A stretch of DNA of 64,000 nt from Anaerosoma tenue (GCF_023161965.1 NZ_JALNTY010000001.1:602501-666500); one strand, 5' to 3'. Positions 8,951 to 18,436 are shown, numbered from the stretch's first letter. Translations and numbers: made by a program. The notes: generated by a model not told the origin, from the sequence alone.

Positions 8951-10686
8951 CGCTGCCGGTTCCGCCGGAGAGACGCCAGCAGATCGTCGAGCGGCAGCGT
9001 GTTCAACACCATCGACGGCGACACCCAGCCCCTCCTTGCGGTCGCCACTCCCCACCGCATGTGGCTGAACTGCGTCGCTTCATGAGCGTCCGTGTCGATG
9101 ACCACCCTCACACCCGCCTTGCGTGCCATGCGCAAGTGGACGTCGTTGAGATCGAGGCGTTCGGGATGGGCGTTCAACTCCAGCGCCGTGCCGGTCTCCG
9201 CCGCCTTCTCGATGACCGCCTCCATGTCGAGATCGAACGGATCCCGCCGACCCAGTAGACGGCCGGTGGGATGCCCGATGATATCCACAAAGGGGTTGTC
9301 CATCGCAGCGATCAGACGGTGTGTCGCCTGTTCACGCGATTGCCTGAAGCCGTGATGAAGCGATGCGATGCAGTAGTCGAAGCGTGCGAGGACGTCATCG
9401 GGGTAGTCCACGCCGCCGTCGTCGTCGATGTTCAGCTCGATGCCCTTGAGCAGCACCGGCCCCCCATCGTCGAGCGCGTTAAGCTCGTCGATCCGTTCCC
9501 ACTGCCGCTCCAGGTCGGCCAGGTCCAGACCACCCACCATCCGGAGCTCGTACGCGTGGTCGCTACACCCGAGGTACTCGTAGCCGAGGGTCGCGGCCCG
9601 CTGCCGGTTCTCTTCCAGGGTCGACCGTCCATCGGTAGCCACCGTATGGGAGTGGAGGTCGCCACGGATATCCTCCCGTGTGATCAGATCCGGCACCCGG
9701 CCATCGAGGGCGAGCTCGATCTCACCTGCGTCCTCACGGACCTCCGGAGGCATCACGGGCATGCCGAGCGCCGCGTACACGTCCGCTTCCGTGGCGCACT
9801 CGAGCCGCTGATCATCCTCGATGCGGAACACGCCGTACTCATTGATCTTGAGTCCGCGCGACTTCGCTATCTCGCGAAGATGCACGTTGTGTTCGGCCGA
9901 ACCGGTGAAGTACTGGAGCGCTGCGCCCCAGCACCCGGGGTCCACCACCCGCACGTCGGCCTGGCGGCCCGACGTCGTCATCACGCTCGTCTTCGTCTCC
10001 CCGCTCGCGAAGACCTCGGTCACCACCGGCAGATCACGCACGGCCTCCATCACGGCAGCGCCATCACGAGCGGCGACGAGCACGTCCACGTCTCCTACGG
10101 TCTCCTTCATCCGGCGGATGCTGCCGGCGTACTCGGCCTGCTCTACGCCCCGCAGAGCCTTCAGCTCCTCGACGAGCTTGGAGGCAAGCGGCAGGGCGTC
10201 CGCCAGGAGGATCCGTTCGCTCAGCTCCCGGTACCGGCGCACCCCCTCGGCGATGTTGTCGATCGTCTTGGCGCCGAAACCGGAGAGCCCTTCCAGGCGG
10301 CCCTCATCGAGCGCCTCCTCGAGGTCGTCCACAGAGACGATTCCGAGATCGTCATACAGCGCCTTGGCCTTCTTGGGGCCGACTCCCTGGATCCGCATCA
10401 GCTCGACCACGGAGGCCGGCACGCGAGCGACGACCTCCTCGTACTCCGGGAACGTTCCCTTCTCCAGGAGGGACGAGATGACGCTCGCGATCTTGGCGCC
10501 GATCCCGGGGATCTCGGTCAGGCGGTCTGCGAGCGCGGTGGACATGATGTCCTCATCCCAGGCGCGTACGGCATGGGCGGCTTTGTGGTAGGAGAGGAAT
10601 CGATAGCGGTCCTCCCCAGCGATCTCCAGCAGGTCGCCGAAGTCGTCGAGAGCGGTCGCGACAGCGGCGTTGTCATACGCGGGCAT
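8947..10686 (-). CDS. polX: DNA polymerase X family protein with PHP domain
   Basis: 579 residues, the normal length for bacterial PolX. The N-terminal two thirds is the family X polymerase: two helix-hairpin-helix regions (LTEIPGIGAKIASVI, RIQGVGPKKAKALYDDLG), then the nucleotidyltransferase palm with the metal-binding aspartates in VGDVDVLVAA and a further aspartate in ADVRVVDPG. The C-terminal PHP domain has DLHSHTVATDG, SDHAYELRMVGG, ELN, GHPTGRLLG and DTDAH, the metal ligands of a 3'-5' exonuclease. It acts in gap filling during base-excision repair, which fits the overlapping glycosylase gene. The start is the ATG at 10686 with GGAG upstream; the longer frame to 10815 runs into the argH 3' end and is basic low-complexity sequence. 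Confidence 0.95.
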   Translation of the reverse strand: MPAYDNAAVATALDDFGDLLEIAGEDRYRFLSYHKAAHAVRAWDEDIMSTALADRLTEIPGIGAKIASVISSLLEKGTFPEYEEVVARVPASVVELMRIQGVGPKKAKALYDDLGIVSVDDLEEALDEGRLEGLSGFGAKTIDNIAEGVRRYRELSERILLADALPLASKLVEELKALRGVEQAEYAGSIRRMKETVGDVDVLVAARDGAAVMEAVRDLPVVTEVFASGETKTSVMTTSGRQADVRVVDPGCWGAALQYFTGSAEHNVHLREIAKSRGLKINEYGVFRIEDDQRLECATEADVYAALGMPVMPPEVREDAGEIELALDGRVPDLITREDIRGDLHSHTVATDGRSTLEENRQRAATLGYEYLGCSDHAYELRMVGGLDLADLERQWERIDELNALDDGGPVLLKGIELNIDDDGGVDYPDDVLARFDYCIASLHHGFRQSREQATHRLIAAMDNPFVDIIGHPTGRLLGRRDPFDLDMEAVIEKAAETGTALELNAHPERLDLNDVHLRMARKAGVRVVIDTDAHEATQFSHMRWGVATARRGWVSPSMVLNTLPLDDLLASLRRNRQR

Positions 10687-10765
10687 GGTGCTCCATCCGG
10701 CCGGGTGCTCCCCCAGGATGATACCTGAGGCCCGGCGCCGCTGGCGCCGCCCCACGGGCCGGGGC

Positions 10766-12190
10766 TCACTCCTCCGGGGAGCCGCACTGCTCGATCCACG
10801 CGTCATCCCGCTCAAGCGCCTCGCGCGCAGCCGTCATCTGCTCGGCCACACGCTCGGGAGCCGTCCCGCCCGGAGTCGTCCTTCGTGCGACGACGGCATC
10901 GATGTCCACGGCGTCGAGCGCCTTCTGGTCGAAGACGGGTGACGCGGCCCGGAGTTCCTCCACGGTGAGGTCCTGCAGCGTCCGTCCCTCACGCTCGCAC
11001 ATGAGGACGAGCTTACCGACGATCTCGTGCGCCTCTCTGAACGGCACGCCGCGCTCGGCCAGGTGGTCGGCCAGGTCGGTCGCCGCCATGAAGCCGCCCC
11101 GCGCCCCCGAACGCATACGTTCCGCGTTCACGCGCATCGTGGCGAGCATGCCCGTCATGGCGTGCAGCGCGGCGCCGTACGTGTCCACCGCATCGAACGT
11201 CGGCTCCTTGTCCTCCTGCATGTCCTTGTTGTAGGCCAAGGGAAGTCCTTTGAGGGTGACCAGCAACGCGGTGAGGTCTCCGAGCACACGACCTGTCTTC
11301 CCGCGCACGAGCTCGGCGAAATCGGGATTCTTCTTCTGAGGCATGATGCTCGAGCCGGTGGACCAGCTGTCATCCAGCGTGATGAATCCGAACTCCTCGG
11401 ACGACCACAGGATCAGTTCCTCGGCCAGACGCGATAGATGCACCATGCCCAGCGTGCATGCATAGACGAGATCGGCGAGGAAGTCGCGATCTGAGACCGC
11501 ATCGAGCGAGTTGGGGGAGATCGACCCGAAGCCCAGTTCTGCGGCCACCGCCTCCCGGTCGAGCGGGAAGGTGGTGCCGGCCAGCGCCGCGCTGCCGAGC
11601 GGCATGACGTCGGAGGACGCGTATGCCCCTTTGAGACGGTCCAGGTCGCGAGCGAGCATCCATGAGTACGCGAGCATATGGTGAGCGAACAGCACCGGCT
11701 GCGCCTTCTGCAGGTGTGTATAGCCGGGCATCACGACATCCCGGTTCGACTCGGCGAGATGCAGCAGCGTCTCCCGGAGAGCGTTCACGCGCCCGGCGAG
11801 CTCGAGTGAAGAACGGCGTGCCGCAAGCCGCGTGGCTGTCGCCACCTGGTCGTTGCGCGAGCGCCCCGTGTGCAAGCGCTTTCCGGCGTCACCGATGCGC
11901 CGTGTGAGCTCGGCCTCGATCGCCATGTGCACGTCCTCGTCGGCGATACTGAAGGTGAACGCGCCGCACTCGATATCCTTGAGTATCCCGAGGAGCCCTT
12001 CCTCGATCGAGGTGGCGTCGGCCCCGGAGATGATGCCGCGGTCGGCCAGCATGCGCGCGTGCGCGATAGAGCCTGCGATGTCCTCGGCGTACAGACGCTT
12101 GTCCACCGGGAGCGACGCTCCGAACGCCTGCTGAAACTCGCCCGGAGTGTGCTCGAAGCGGCCGCTCCACGGGGTCCGGGCGTCACTCAT
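10766..12190 (-). CDS. argH: Argininosuccinate lyase
   Basis: 474-residue fumarase/aspartase-superfamily enzyme that splits argininosuccinate into arginine and fumarate, the last step of arginine synthesis. Signatures are GRFEHTPGEFQQAF, HTGRSRNDQVAT, GYTHLQKAQPV and the mobile loop GSSIMPQKKNPD. The ATG at 12190 overlaps the 3' end of the preceding TatA-like gene by 8 bp; the frame upstream of it is not enzyme-like. It is the last gene of the arginine operon. polX starts 79 bp downstream on the same strand, so readthrough is possible. Confidence 0.96.
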   Translation of the reverse strand: MSDARTPWSGRFEHTPGEFQQAFGASLPVDKRLYAEDIAGSIAHARMLADRGIISGADATSIEEGLLGILKDIECGAFTFSIADEDVHMAIEAELTRRIGDAGKRLHTGRSRNDQVATATRLAARRSSLELAGRVNALRETLLHLAESNRDVVMPGYTHLQKAQPVLFAHHMLAYSWMLARDLDRLKGAYASSDVMPLGSAALAGTTFPLDREAVAAELGFGSISPNSLDAVSDRDFLADLVYACTLGMVHLSRLAEELILWSSEEFGFITLDDSWSTGSSIMPQKKNPDFAELVRGKTGRVLGDLTALLVTLKGLPLAYNKDMQEDKEPTFDAVDTYGAALHAMTGMLATMRVNAERMRSGARGGFMAATDLADHLAERGVPFREAHEIVGKLVLMCEREGRTLQDLTVEELRAASPVFDQKALDAVDIDAVVARRTTPGGTAPERVAEQMTAAREALERDDAWIEQCGSPEE

Positions 12191-12431
12191 CGTCGTCACC
12201 AGGCTCGCTCGCCGCGGTCGGCGCGTCGGTGGACACCTCTGCGGGCGCATCGTTCGGCGCTTCCAGTGCAGAACCGGACTCAGATGACATCGGCTCTGCA
12301 GGCTCTGATGCACGGCCGCTCTTCTGGCCCACCAGATAACCGAGGCCGAAGGCGGCGAGTCCGGGTACGAACAGCAGCACGATGACGCCGATGATGATCA
12401 GCCACTCGGCTCCGCCTGGCATTCCGAACAC
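12183..12431 (-). CDS. Small TatA-like membrane protein encoded between argG and argH
   Basis: 82 residues. The N-terminus MFGMPGGAEWLIIIGVIVLLF strongly resembles a TatA/TatE start: a short polar segment, then Glu-Trp leading into a hydrophobic helix (about residues 9-34). After the helix, the family's FG/KLP hinge and amphipathic helix are missing; instead there is VPGLAAFGLGYLVGQKSGR and an acidic low-complexity tail rich in Glu, Ser, Ala and Asp ending DDDE. It is therefore probably not a working twin-arginine pore subunit. The GTG at 12429-12431 gives the TatA-like MFG start; an ATG four codons in is an alternative. It begins 6 bp after argG and overlaps argH by 8 bp, so it is co-translated with arginine genes. 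Function unknown. Confidence 0.7.
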   Translation of the reverse strand: MFGMPGGAEWLIIIGVIVLLFVPGLAAFGLGYLVGQKSGRASEPAEPMSSESGSALEAPNDAPAEVSTDAPTAASEPGDDDE

Positions 12432-12437
12432 AGCTGC

Positions 12438-13664
12438 CTACACCTCGCCTTCCTTGCCCATCTTTCTGCGCTGACGGGCCCACACCTTGACTGGCAGTCC
12501 GTGCAGGTCGATGAAGCCCTTCGCGGCCGCGTGATCGAAGCTGTCCGAGGCGTCGTAGGTGGCAAGGTCGTAGTCGTACAGGGAGTACGGGCTGCGACGG
12601 CCGACCGTGACGCAGCTGCCCTTGTAGAAGCGCAGCCGGACATCACCGGTCACCAGCTGCTGGGTCGTCTCGATGAAGCCATCGAGCGCCTCCTTGAGTG
12701 GCGAGAACCACATGCCGTTGTACACGAGCTCGGCCCACTTCTGCTCCACGCCGAGCTTGTAGTGCAGCACCTCGCGCTCCAGGCACAGGTCCTCGAGCGC
12801 CTTGTGCGCGGTGATCAGCGTGAGTGCGCCCGGGACCTCGTAGACCTCGCGACTCTTCACGCCGATCAGGCGGTTCTCGATCATGTCGATACGGCCGAAG
12901 CCGTGCCTGCCCGCAAGCTCGTTCATCGCGTTGATGATCTCGTGGAAGCTCATCAGCTCGCCGTTGAGCGCGACCGGGATGCCCTTCTTGAAGCTGATCT
13001 CGGCGTATTCCGGCTCGTCGCAGGTGTTCCCGCGGGAGTCGGCCGTGAGCGTGTAGATGTCCGCCGGCGGCTCCACCCACGGATCCTCCAGAGCGCCGCA
13101 CTCGATGGCGCGGCCCCACAGGTTGTCGTCGATCGAGTACGGGCTCTTCTTGGTGGTGGGAACCGGGATCCCCCGCTCGGCGGCCCAGTCCATCTCCTCC
13201 TCACGCGTGCGCAGATCCCACTCTCGGACCGGGGCGATGATGCCGAGGTCGGGGTCGAGCGCTGAAATCCCCACCTCGAAGCGCACCTGGTCGTTGCCCT
13301 TGCCCGTGCAGCCATGCCCGATGTACCGCGCGTCGTGGCGGTGCGCCTCCTCGACCAAATGCTTCACGATGATGGGGCGGCTCATCGCCGAGAGCAGCGG
13401 GTACTTGTTCTCGTAGAGGGCGTTGGCCTGCAGTGCGCGGGACAGGTACTCCTCGACGTACTCCTCGCGCACGTCCTTCACGATCGACTCGACTGCGCCG
13501 ATCGTAAGCGCCTTCTGGCGCACGAACTCCAGATCCTGGCGCTCCTGACCCACGTCGATCGCAAGCGCGATCACGTCCATGTCGTGGTTCTCCTGGATCC
13601 ACTTGATGGCTACGGAGGTATCGAGCCCTCCCGAGTACGCCAGGACACACTTGTCTTTGCCCAC
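12438..13664 (-). CDS. argG: Argininosuccinate synthase
   Basis: 408-residue ATP-dependent ligase joining citrulline and aspartate. The N-terminal ATP-pyrophosphatase P-loop is VLAYSGGLDTSV; other signatures are GHGCTGKGNDQVRFE and SPYSIDDNLWGR. GTG start at 13664, preceded by GGAAGGGCGATAAGC. It follows argR by 38 bp and is followed by the TatA-like small gene and argH. Confidence 0.97.
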   Translation of the reverse strand: MGKDKCVLAYSGGLDTSVAIKWIQENHDMDVIALAIDVGQERQDLEFVRQKALTIGAVESIVKDVREEYVEEYLSRALQANALYENKYPLLSAMSRPIIVKHLVEEAHRHDARYIGHGCTGKGNDQVRFEVGISALDPDLGIIAPVREWDLRTREEEMDWAAERGIPVPTTKKSPYSIDDNLWGRAIECGALEDPWVEPPADIYTLTADSRGNTCDEPEYAEISFKKGIPVALNGELMSFHEIINAMNELAGRHGFGRIDMIENRLIGVKSREVYEVPGALTLITAHKALEDLCLEREVLHYKLGVEQKWAELVYNGMWFSPLKEALDGFIETTQQLVTGDVRLRFYKGSCVTVGRRSPYSLYDYDLATYDASDSFDHAAAKGFIDLHGLPVKVWARQRRKMGKEGEV

Positions 13665-13702
13665 GCTTATCGCCCTTCCGTATGCAGCGTCATCCGTGAC
13701 CG

Positions 13703-14134
13703 TCAGTTGCGGCCGCGGAACTTGTCGAGTCCCTTGACGATCGCCTGCGCGGCGGTCTCGTCCGCTGTGACGATCAGTATCGTGTCATCACCTGCGATGC
13801 TGCCGAGGATCTTGTCGATCGACGCCGCGTCGAGCGCGGCTGCGACACCCTGACCGCCGCCCGCGGTCGTCTTGACCAGCACGAGCTGCTGCGACCGCAC
13901 GACGTCCTCGACCAACTCGGCGATCATGCGCTGAAGGTGGATATCCTCCGCCAGCACATACACGCCCTCGGGGAGCTTGCGGAGCCCCATGTCCGCGATG
14001 TCACGGGAGACGGTCGCCTGCGTACAGCTGAACCCCGCCTGCTTCAGGTGCTCCACGAGATCACGCTGGGTCCTGATGCGCTCTCTCCGCACTATGGTCC
14101 TGATCGCATCCTGTCGCTGAGTGCGCTTCCGCAT
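13703..14134 (-). CDS. argR: Arginine repressor ArgR
   Basis: 143-residue arginine-responsive repressor. The N-terminal winged helix contains the ArgR signature around FSCTQATVSRDIADMGLRK; the C-terminal hexamerisation/arginine-binding domain holds TTAGGGQGVAAALD and GSIAGDDTILIV. It is encoded inside the operon it presumably controls, between argF and argG, as is frequent in actinobacteria. It likely binds ARG boxes at the argC promoter (see the operator-like repeat at 19527-19543). Ribosome binding site GAAAGGGG precedes the ATG. Confidence 0.96.
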   Translation of the reverse strand: MRKRTQRQDAIRTIVRRERIRTQRDLVEHLKQAGFSCTQATVSRDIADMGLRKLPEGVYVLAEDIHLQRMIAELVEDVVRSQQLVLVKTTAGGGQGVAAALDAASIDKILGSIAGDDTILIVTADETAAQAIVKGLDKFRGRN

Positions 14135-14152
14135 GGCGACCCCTTTCCGTCT

Positions 14153-15070
14153 CTAGAGGACCAACGACATCCACGCACGCTGCGCGTGCAGGCGGTTCTC
14201 CGCTTCGTCGAACACGATGGAGCGTGGCGAGTCGATGACCGGCGCACTCACCTCTTCGCCGCGATGGGCAGGCAGGCAGTGCATGAACACGGCCTCGTCA
14301 TCGGCCTGCGCCATGAGATCATCGTCGACGGTGAAACCGGCGAAATCACGCAGCCTGCGCTCATGCTCGGCCTCCTGCCCCATCGACGCCCACGTGTCGG
14401 TGACGACGACGTCCGCTCCTTCAACCGCTGCGCGGGGGTCATGACCTACCGCGATGCGCCCGCCGGTACCGTAGCGCCCCGCGAGGGACCTCGCCTGCTC
14501 CACGATCGCTCCGTCGGCCTCGTATCCGGGAGGGGTGGCGATTGCCACGTCCATACCCGTGAGCGCGCCGGCCACCAGGTACGTGTGCGCCATGTTGTTC
14601 CCGTCGCCCACATACGCCAGCCGCAGACCGGAGAACGCCCCCTTGTGCTGGCGGATCGTGAGCAGGTCGGCCAGCCCCTGGCACGGGTGGTGGTCATCGG
14701 TGAGCGCGTTGATCACGGGAACGGACGCGTGCTCGGCCACCTCTTCGATGTGGCTCTGCGCGAAGGTGCGCAGGACGATCAGGTCCACGTAGCGTTCGAG
14801 CACCTTGACCGTGTCATGCACGGTCTCCTCGCGGGAGAACGCGTCGTAGGGTCCCATGACCACGGGATGGACGCCCAGCTGGACGCAGCCGGTCTCGAAG
14901 CTCACCCGCGTGCGGAGCGACGGCTTCATGAAGATGAGTCCCGCCATCGCACCATCGAACCTCGGCCACTCGTCAGGACCCTGGTCGGCGACATCCAGGA
15001 CGTGCGCGACCTCGTCTGGCGTGAGGTCGGCGAGCGTGAGTAGGTCACGACCCTTGAGACTCTGCATCAT
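14153..15070 (-). CDS. argF: Ornithine carbamoyltransferase
   Basis: 305-residue enzyme forming citrulline from ornithine and carbamoyl phosphate. The carbamoyl-phosphate loop is KPSLRTRVSFE (SLRTR in place of the common STRTR), followed by DHHPCQ and the ornithine-binding HCLPA. The ATG at 15068-15070 overlaps the argD stop as ATGA; a second ATG follows immediately. Biosynthetic rather than catabolic function is inferred from the operon. Confidence 0.96.
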   Translation of the reverse strand: MMQSLKGRDLLTLADLTPDEVAHVLDVADQGPDEWPRFDGAMAGLIFMKPSLRTRVSFETGCVQLGVHPVVMGPYDAFSREETVHDTVKVLERYVDLIVLRTFAQSHIEEVAEHASVPVINALTDDHHPCQGLADLLTIRQHKGAFSGLRLAYVGDGNNMAHTYLVAGALTGMDVAIATPPGYEADGAIVEQARSLAGRYGTGGRIAVGHDPRAAVEGADVVVTDTWASMGQEAEHERRLRDFAGFTVDDDLMAQADDEAVFMHCLPAHRGEEVSAPVIDSPRSIVFDEAENRLHAQRAWMSLVL

Positions 15071-16275
15071 ACTGCCTCCAGGACGATTTCAAGTGTATTC
15101 AGCAGTGTATCAGTTTCGTCCTTCCTGCATACAAGAGGTGGGAGCAGACGCAGAATATTCTCGCCGATGGCGTTCAGCACGATCCCTCTCTCAAGACACG
15201 CCGACGCCACTGCCTTAGCGTTGGGCTCCACCAGCTCGGCCGCGAGCATCAAGCCCCGGCCCCGCACCTCGCGCAACGCCCCGGTACGCCGTCCGAGTTC
15301 TTCGAGCGCGTCGCGCATGTACGAGCCCGTCCGTTCCGCGTTGATGCCGAGGTGCTCACCCTCCAGCGCGTCCAGGGTCGCCAGGGCAGCGGCACAGATC
15401 ACCGGGCCGCCGCCGAACGTGGACCCGTGGTCGCCCGGTGCGAACGCCCCGGCCGCCTCCCCGGAGGCGAGCACCGCGCCGATGGGGAGACCGTTGGCCA
15501 GCGACTTCGCGAGCATCATGACGTCGGGCCGGACACCGTATCCCTGCCAGGCGAACGGCGAGCCGGTGCGGTAGCAGCCCGACTGCACCTCGTCGAAGAT
15601 GAGGAGGACGTCACGCTCGTCACACAGCGCCCGGACCGCGTGCAGATACTTCTCATCGCACGGATGGACGCCCCCCTCGCCCTGTACGGGCTCCAGGAGC
15701 ACGGCGCACGTGCCAGGGGTGATCGCCCCCTCGAGCGCGGCCAGATCGTTCAACGGCACATGCGTGAACCCGGGAAGCAGCGGAGCGAACGCCTCCTGCT
15801 TCGAGGGCTGGCCCGTGGCCGAGAGCGCCGCCATCGTGCGTCCGTGGAAGCTGCGCTCCGCCGTCACGACATGGAAGCACGACTCGCCGCGCTTCGCCTT
15901 CCCCCATCGGCGGGCCAGCTTGATCGCGCCCTCCGCGGCCTCGGTGCCTGAGTTGCAGAAGAGCGTCTTCCATCCGCCCCCGGCCAGCCCGGACAGCCGC
16001 TCGGCCAACGCGGCCCGATGCTCGACATGGTAGAGGTTGGAGACGTGGACGAGCCTGCGCATCTGATCCGCGACCGCATCCGCGACCGCCGGATGCGCAT
16101 GCCCGAGGTTGACCGCGCCGATGCCGGACACGAAGTCGAGGTACTCCCGGCCCTGGTCGTCATACAAGCGCATGCCCTCGCCCCGCTCGAAGAGTACGGG
16201 CTGCCGGGCGTAGGTGGGCAGATGGAACGCGGCATCAAGCGCCGCGAGCCGCTCGTAACGTGCACCCATCGTCAC
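15067..16275 (-). CDS. argD: Acetylornithine aminotransferase
   Basis: 402-residue class III PLP-dependent aminotransferase converting N-acetylglutamate semialdehyde to N-acetylornithine. Signatures: NSGTEAAEGAIKLAR, FDEVQSGCYRTG and the PLP lysine in MMLAKSLANGLPIGA. The GTG at 16273-16275 overlaps the argB stop (GTGA); an ATG two codons later is possible. Both ends overlap neighbouring arg genes, indicating translational coupling. Confidence 0.95.
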   Translation of the reverse strand: MTMGARYERLAALDAAFHLPTYARQPVLFERGEGMRLYDDQGREYLDFVSGIGAVNLGHAHPAVADAVADQMRRLVHVSNLYHVEHRAALAERLSGLAGGGWKTLFCNSGTEAAEGAIKLARRWGKAKRGESCFHVVTAERSFHGRTMAALSATGQPSKQEAFAPLLPGFTHVPLNDLAALEGAITPGTCAVLLEPVQGEGGVHPCDEKYLHAVRALCDERDVLLIFDEVQSGCYRTGSPFAWQGYGVRPDVMMLAKSLANGLPIGAVLASGEAAGAFAPGDHGSTFGGGPVICAAALATLDALEGEHLGINAERTGSYMRDALEELGRRTGALREVRGRGLMLAAELVEPNAKAVASACLERGIVLNAIGENILRLLPPLVCRKDETDTLLNTLEIVLEAV

Positions 16276-17204
16276 AGTGTCACCTCGCCCTCATACGCTG
16301 CGTAAGTGGCGTCGTCTTCGAGGCCGAGGCTCGACGTCTCGGCCGTGATCATCGTCCCCACGCCCTCATCCGTGTACACCTCGAGCAACAAGGCGTGCGG
16401 GATGGTGCCGTTGAGGATATGCGCGCGCTCGACGCCCTGACGCAGGGCATGCACGCACGCACCGACCTTCGGGATCATCCCGGCGGCGAGCGTGCCTCCG
16501 TCTAACATGCCTTCCGCCTCATCGAACGACAGGGCGCTGATCAGCGAGCCTTTGTCGGCGAAATCCGCGTAGAGGCCGTCCACGTCGGTGAGGAAGATCA
16601 CCTTCTCGGCGCCGAGCGCGGCGGCCATCTCGCCGGCGACAAGATCCGCGTTGATGTTGAAGGAGCCGCCATCGTCTCCCGCTCCCACCGAAGCGATGAC
16701 CGGGATGAACCCGTCTTCGATGAGGTCGGTGACCACGGTGGTGTCGATGGAAGTGACATCACCGACGCGACCGAGCCGCTCGTCCTTGCGCGTGGCGCGG
16801 ATGAGGTTGGCGTCGTCACCCGCGATCCCCACCGCCAGGCGACCGTGCGCGTTGATCGCCGAGACGAGGTCGCCGTTCACCTTGCCGACGAGCACCATCT
16901 TCACGATCTCCATCGCCTCCGGCGAGGTGACCCGCAAGCCGTCGACGAACTCGACCGGCATACCCAGCCTGTCCATGTACGCGGTTATCTCTGGTCCCCC
17001 GCCGTGCACGATCACTGGGTTGATCCCCACCAGCTTCATGAGCACGATGTCGGCGGCCACGCTGTGCCGCAGCGTCTCGTCCGTCATCGCGGCGCCGCCG
17101 TACTTGATGACGACCGTGCGGCCCCATGCGCGCTTGATCCACGGAAGCGACTCCATGAGGATCGCGGCCTTGTCATGCATGTCCATGGGCTGCTCCTTGA
17201 TCAT
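16272..17204 (-). CDS. argB: Acetylglutamate kinase
   Basis: 310-residue amino-acid kinase phosphorylating N-acetylglutamate. Motifs: TVVIKYGGAAM, IVHGGGPEITAYMDRLG and FLTDVDGLY. The ATG at 17202-17204 overlaps the argJ stop (ATGA), so I reject the longer frame starting at 17258. The N-terminal segment of about 25 residues (IKEQPMDMHDKAAILMESLPWIKR) resembles the mobile N-terminal helix of arginine-inhibited hexameric kinases, so feedback inhibition by arginine is plausible but not shown. Confidence 0.95.
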   Translation of the reverse strand: MIKEQPMDMHDKAAILMESLPWIKRAWGRTVVIKYGGAAMTDETLRHSVAADIVLMKLVGINPVIVHGGGPEITAYMDRLGMPVEFVDGLRVTSPEAMEIVKMVLVGKVNGDLVSAINAHGRLAVGIAGDDANLIRATRKDERLGRVGDVTSIDTTVVTDLIEDGFIPVIASVGAGDDGGSFNINADLVAGEMAAALGAEKVIFLTDVDGLYADFADKGSLISALSFDEAEGMLDGGTLAAGMIPKVGACVHALRQGVERAHILNGTIPHALLLEVYTDEGVGTMITAETSSLGLEDDATYAAYEGEVTL

Positions 17205-18427
17205 GAGCGGTAGTCCCCGTTGATGCGCACGTACTCGTGACTGAGGTCGCACGTCCACACGGTGGCTTCGCCAGAGCCGACGTGCAGGTCCACCAGCACC
17301 TCGATCTCCGGCTCAGCGAGCGCCCGGGCCGCCTCGTCCTCGTCGAAACCGAGGGCGGTGCCGTTGCGGCACATGGTGATCCCGGCGAAGACGATCTCGA
17401 AGGCTCCCGGATCCACATGCGCGCCCGACTTGCCGATGGCCATCGCGACCCGTCCCCAGTTCGCGTCCTCGCCGTAGAGCGCGCACTTCATGAGCGGCGA
17501 GTTGGCGATCGCGAACGCCGCGGTCTCCGCATCGCGCTCGTCGGCGGCGCCGCGCACCGTCACGGTCACGAACTTGGTGGCGCCCTCACCGTCGCGAACC
17601 ACCATCTTGGCCAGATCCGTGGCGACCTGCGTGATGGCGGCGCTCACCGCCTCGTAGGCGGCACTGCCCGACTCGAGCAACGCACCTCCCTCGGCGCCTG
17701 AGGCCATGAGTATGCACGAGTCGTTGGTGGACGTGTCCGAATCGACCGTGATGCGGTTGAACGAGCGCGAGACGGCATGCCGGAGCAGGACGTCGCACGT
17801 GTCCGGCGACAGCGGTGCGTCGGTGGTGAGGAACGCGAGCATCGTCGCCATGTCCGGCTGTATCATCCCGCTTCCCTTGGCGATACCACCAACGGTGAAG
17901 GTCCGTCCGTCCGCCGTCACTGAGACAGCCGACTGCTTCTGAAACGTGTCCGTGGTCATGATGGCTTCCGCCGCAGTCTCGCCGCCGCCGGGGCCCAACT
18001 CGGCGACCGCTTCGCGGATCCCCGCTTCCACGTGGTCTATCGGGAGCGGCACGCCGATCACCCCGGTGGAACAGACCGCCACCTCGCCGGGCAGGCACCG
18101 GAGCAGCCCGGCTGTCGTTTCCGCCATCCGCCGCGCGTGGACCATGCCCTGATCCCCGGTGCAGGCGTTGGCGTTGCCGGCGTTCACCGCGATCGCGCGC
18201 AACATCCCGTCGGCCGTATGGGCACGCGAGAGGAGCACGGGGGGCGCCGCCGTTGCGCTCTGCGTGTAGACGCCGGCGGCGGGACACGGAGCGTCGACGG
18301 CGATCACGCACACGTCGCGCCGGCCCGAGCGCTTCAACCCGGCGCTGACGCCAGCCGCGACGAACCCGGCCGGTGCGGTCACGCCGCCTGCCTTATCTGA
18401 GAAGACGAACTCCTCGACCTGTGCCAC
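17201..18427 (-). CDS. argJ: Bifunctional glutamate N-acetyltransferase / amino-acid acetyltransferase
   Basis: 408-residue ArgJ, which recycles the acetyl group from acetylornithine to glutamate and may also use acetyl-CoA. The autocleavage site lies in MATMLAFLTTDAPL, where the threonine becomes the nucleophile of the beta chain. Other signatures are GNANACTG and GEDANWGR. Presence of argJ indicates the cyclic arginine pathway. Start chosen at the GTG at 18427, five bases after AGGAG; the in-frame GTG at 18433 would overlap that site. Confidence 0.95.
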   Translation of the reverse strand: MAQVEEFVFSDKAGGVTAPAGFVAAGVSAGLKRSGRRDVCVIAVDAPCPAAGVYTQSATAAPPVLLSRAHTADGMLRAIAVNAGNANACTGDQGMVHARRMAETTAGLLRCLPGEVAVCSTGVIGVPLPIDHVEAGIREAVAELGPGGGETAAEAIMTTDTFQKQSAVSVTADGRTFTVGGIAKGSGMIQPDMATMLAFLTTDAPLSPDTCDVLLRHAVSRSFNRITVDSDTSTNDSCILMASGAEGGALLESGSAAYEAVSAAITQVATDLAKMVVRDGEGATKFVTVTVRGAADERDAETAAFAIANSPLMKCALYGEDANWGRVAMAIGKSGAHVDPGAFEIVFAGITMCRNGTALGFDEDEAARALAEPEIEVLVDLHVGSGEATVWTCDLSHEYVRINGDYRS

Positions 18428-18436
18428 GTGCACTCC

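Noticed and set aside
12183-12431. Calling the small gene tatA
   Set aside because: The helix start resembles TatA, but the hinge and amphipathic helix are missing and it sits alone in an arginine operon.
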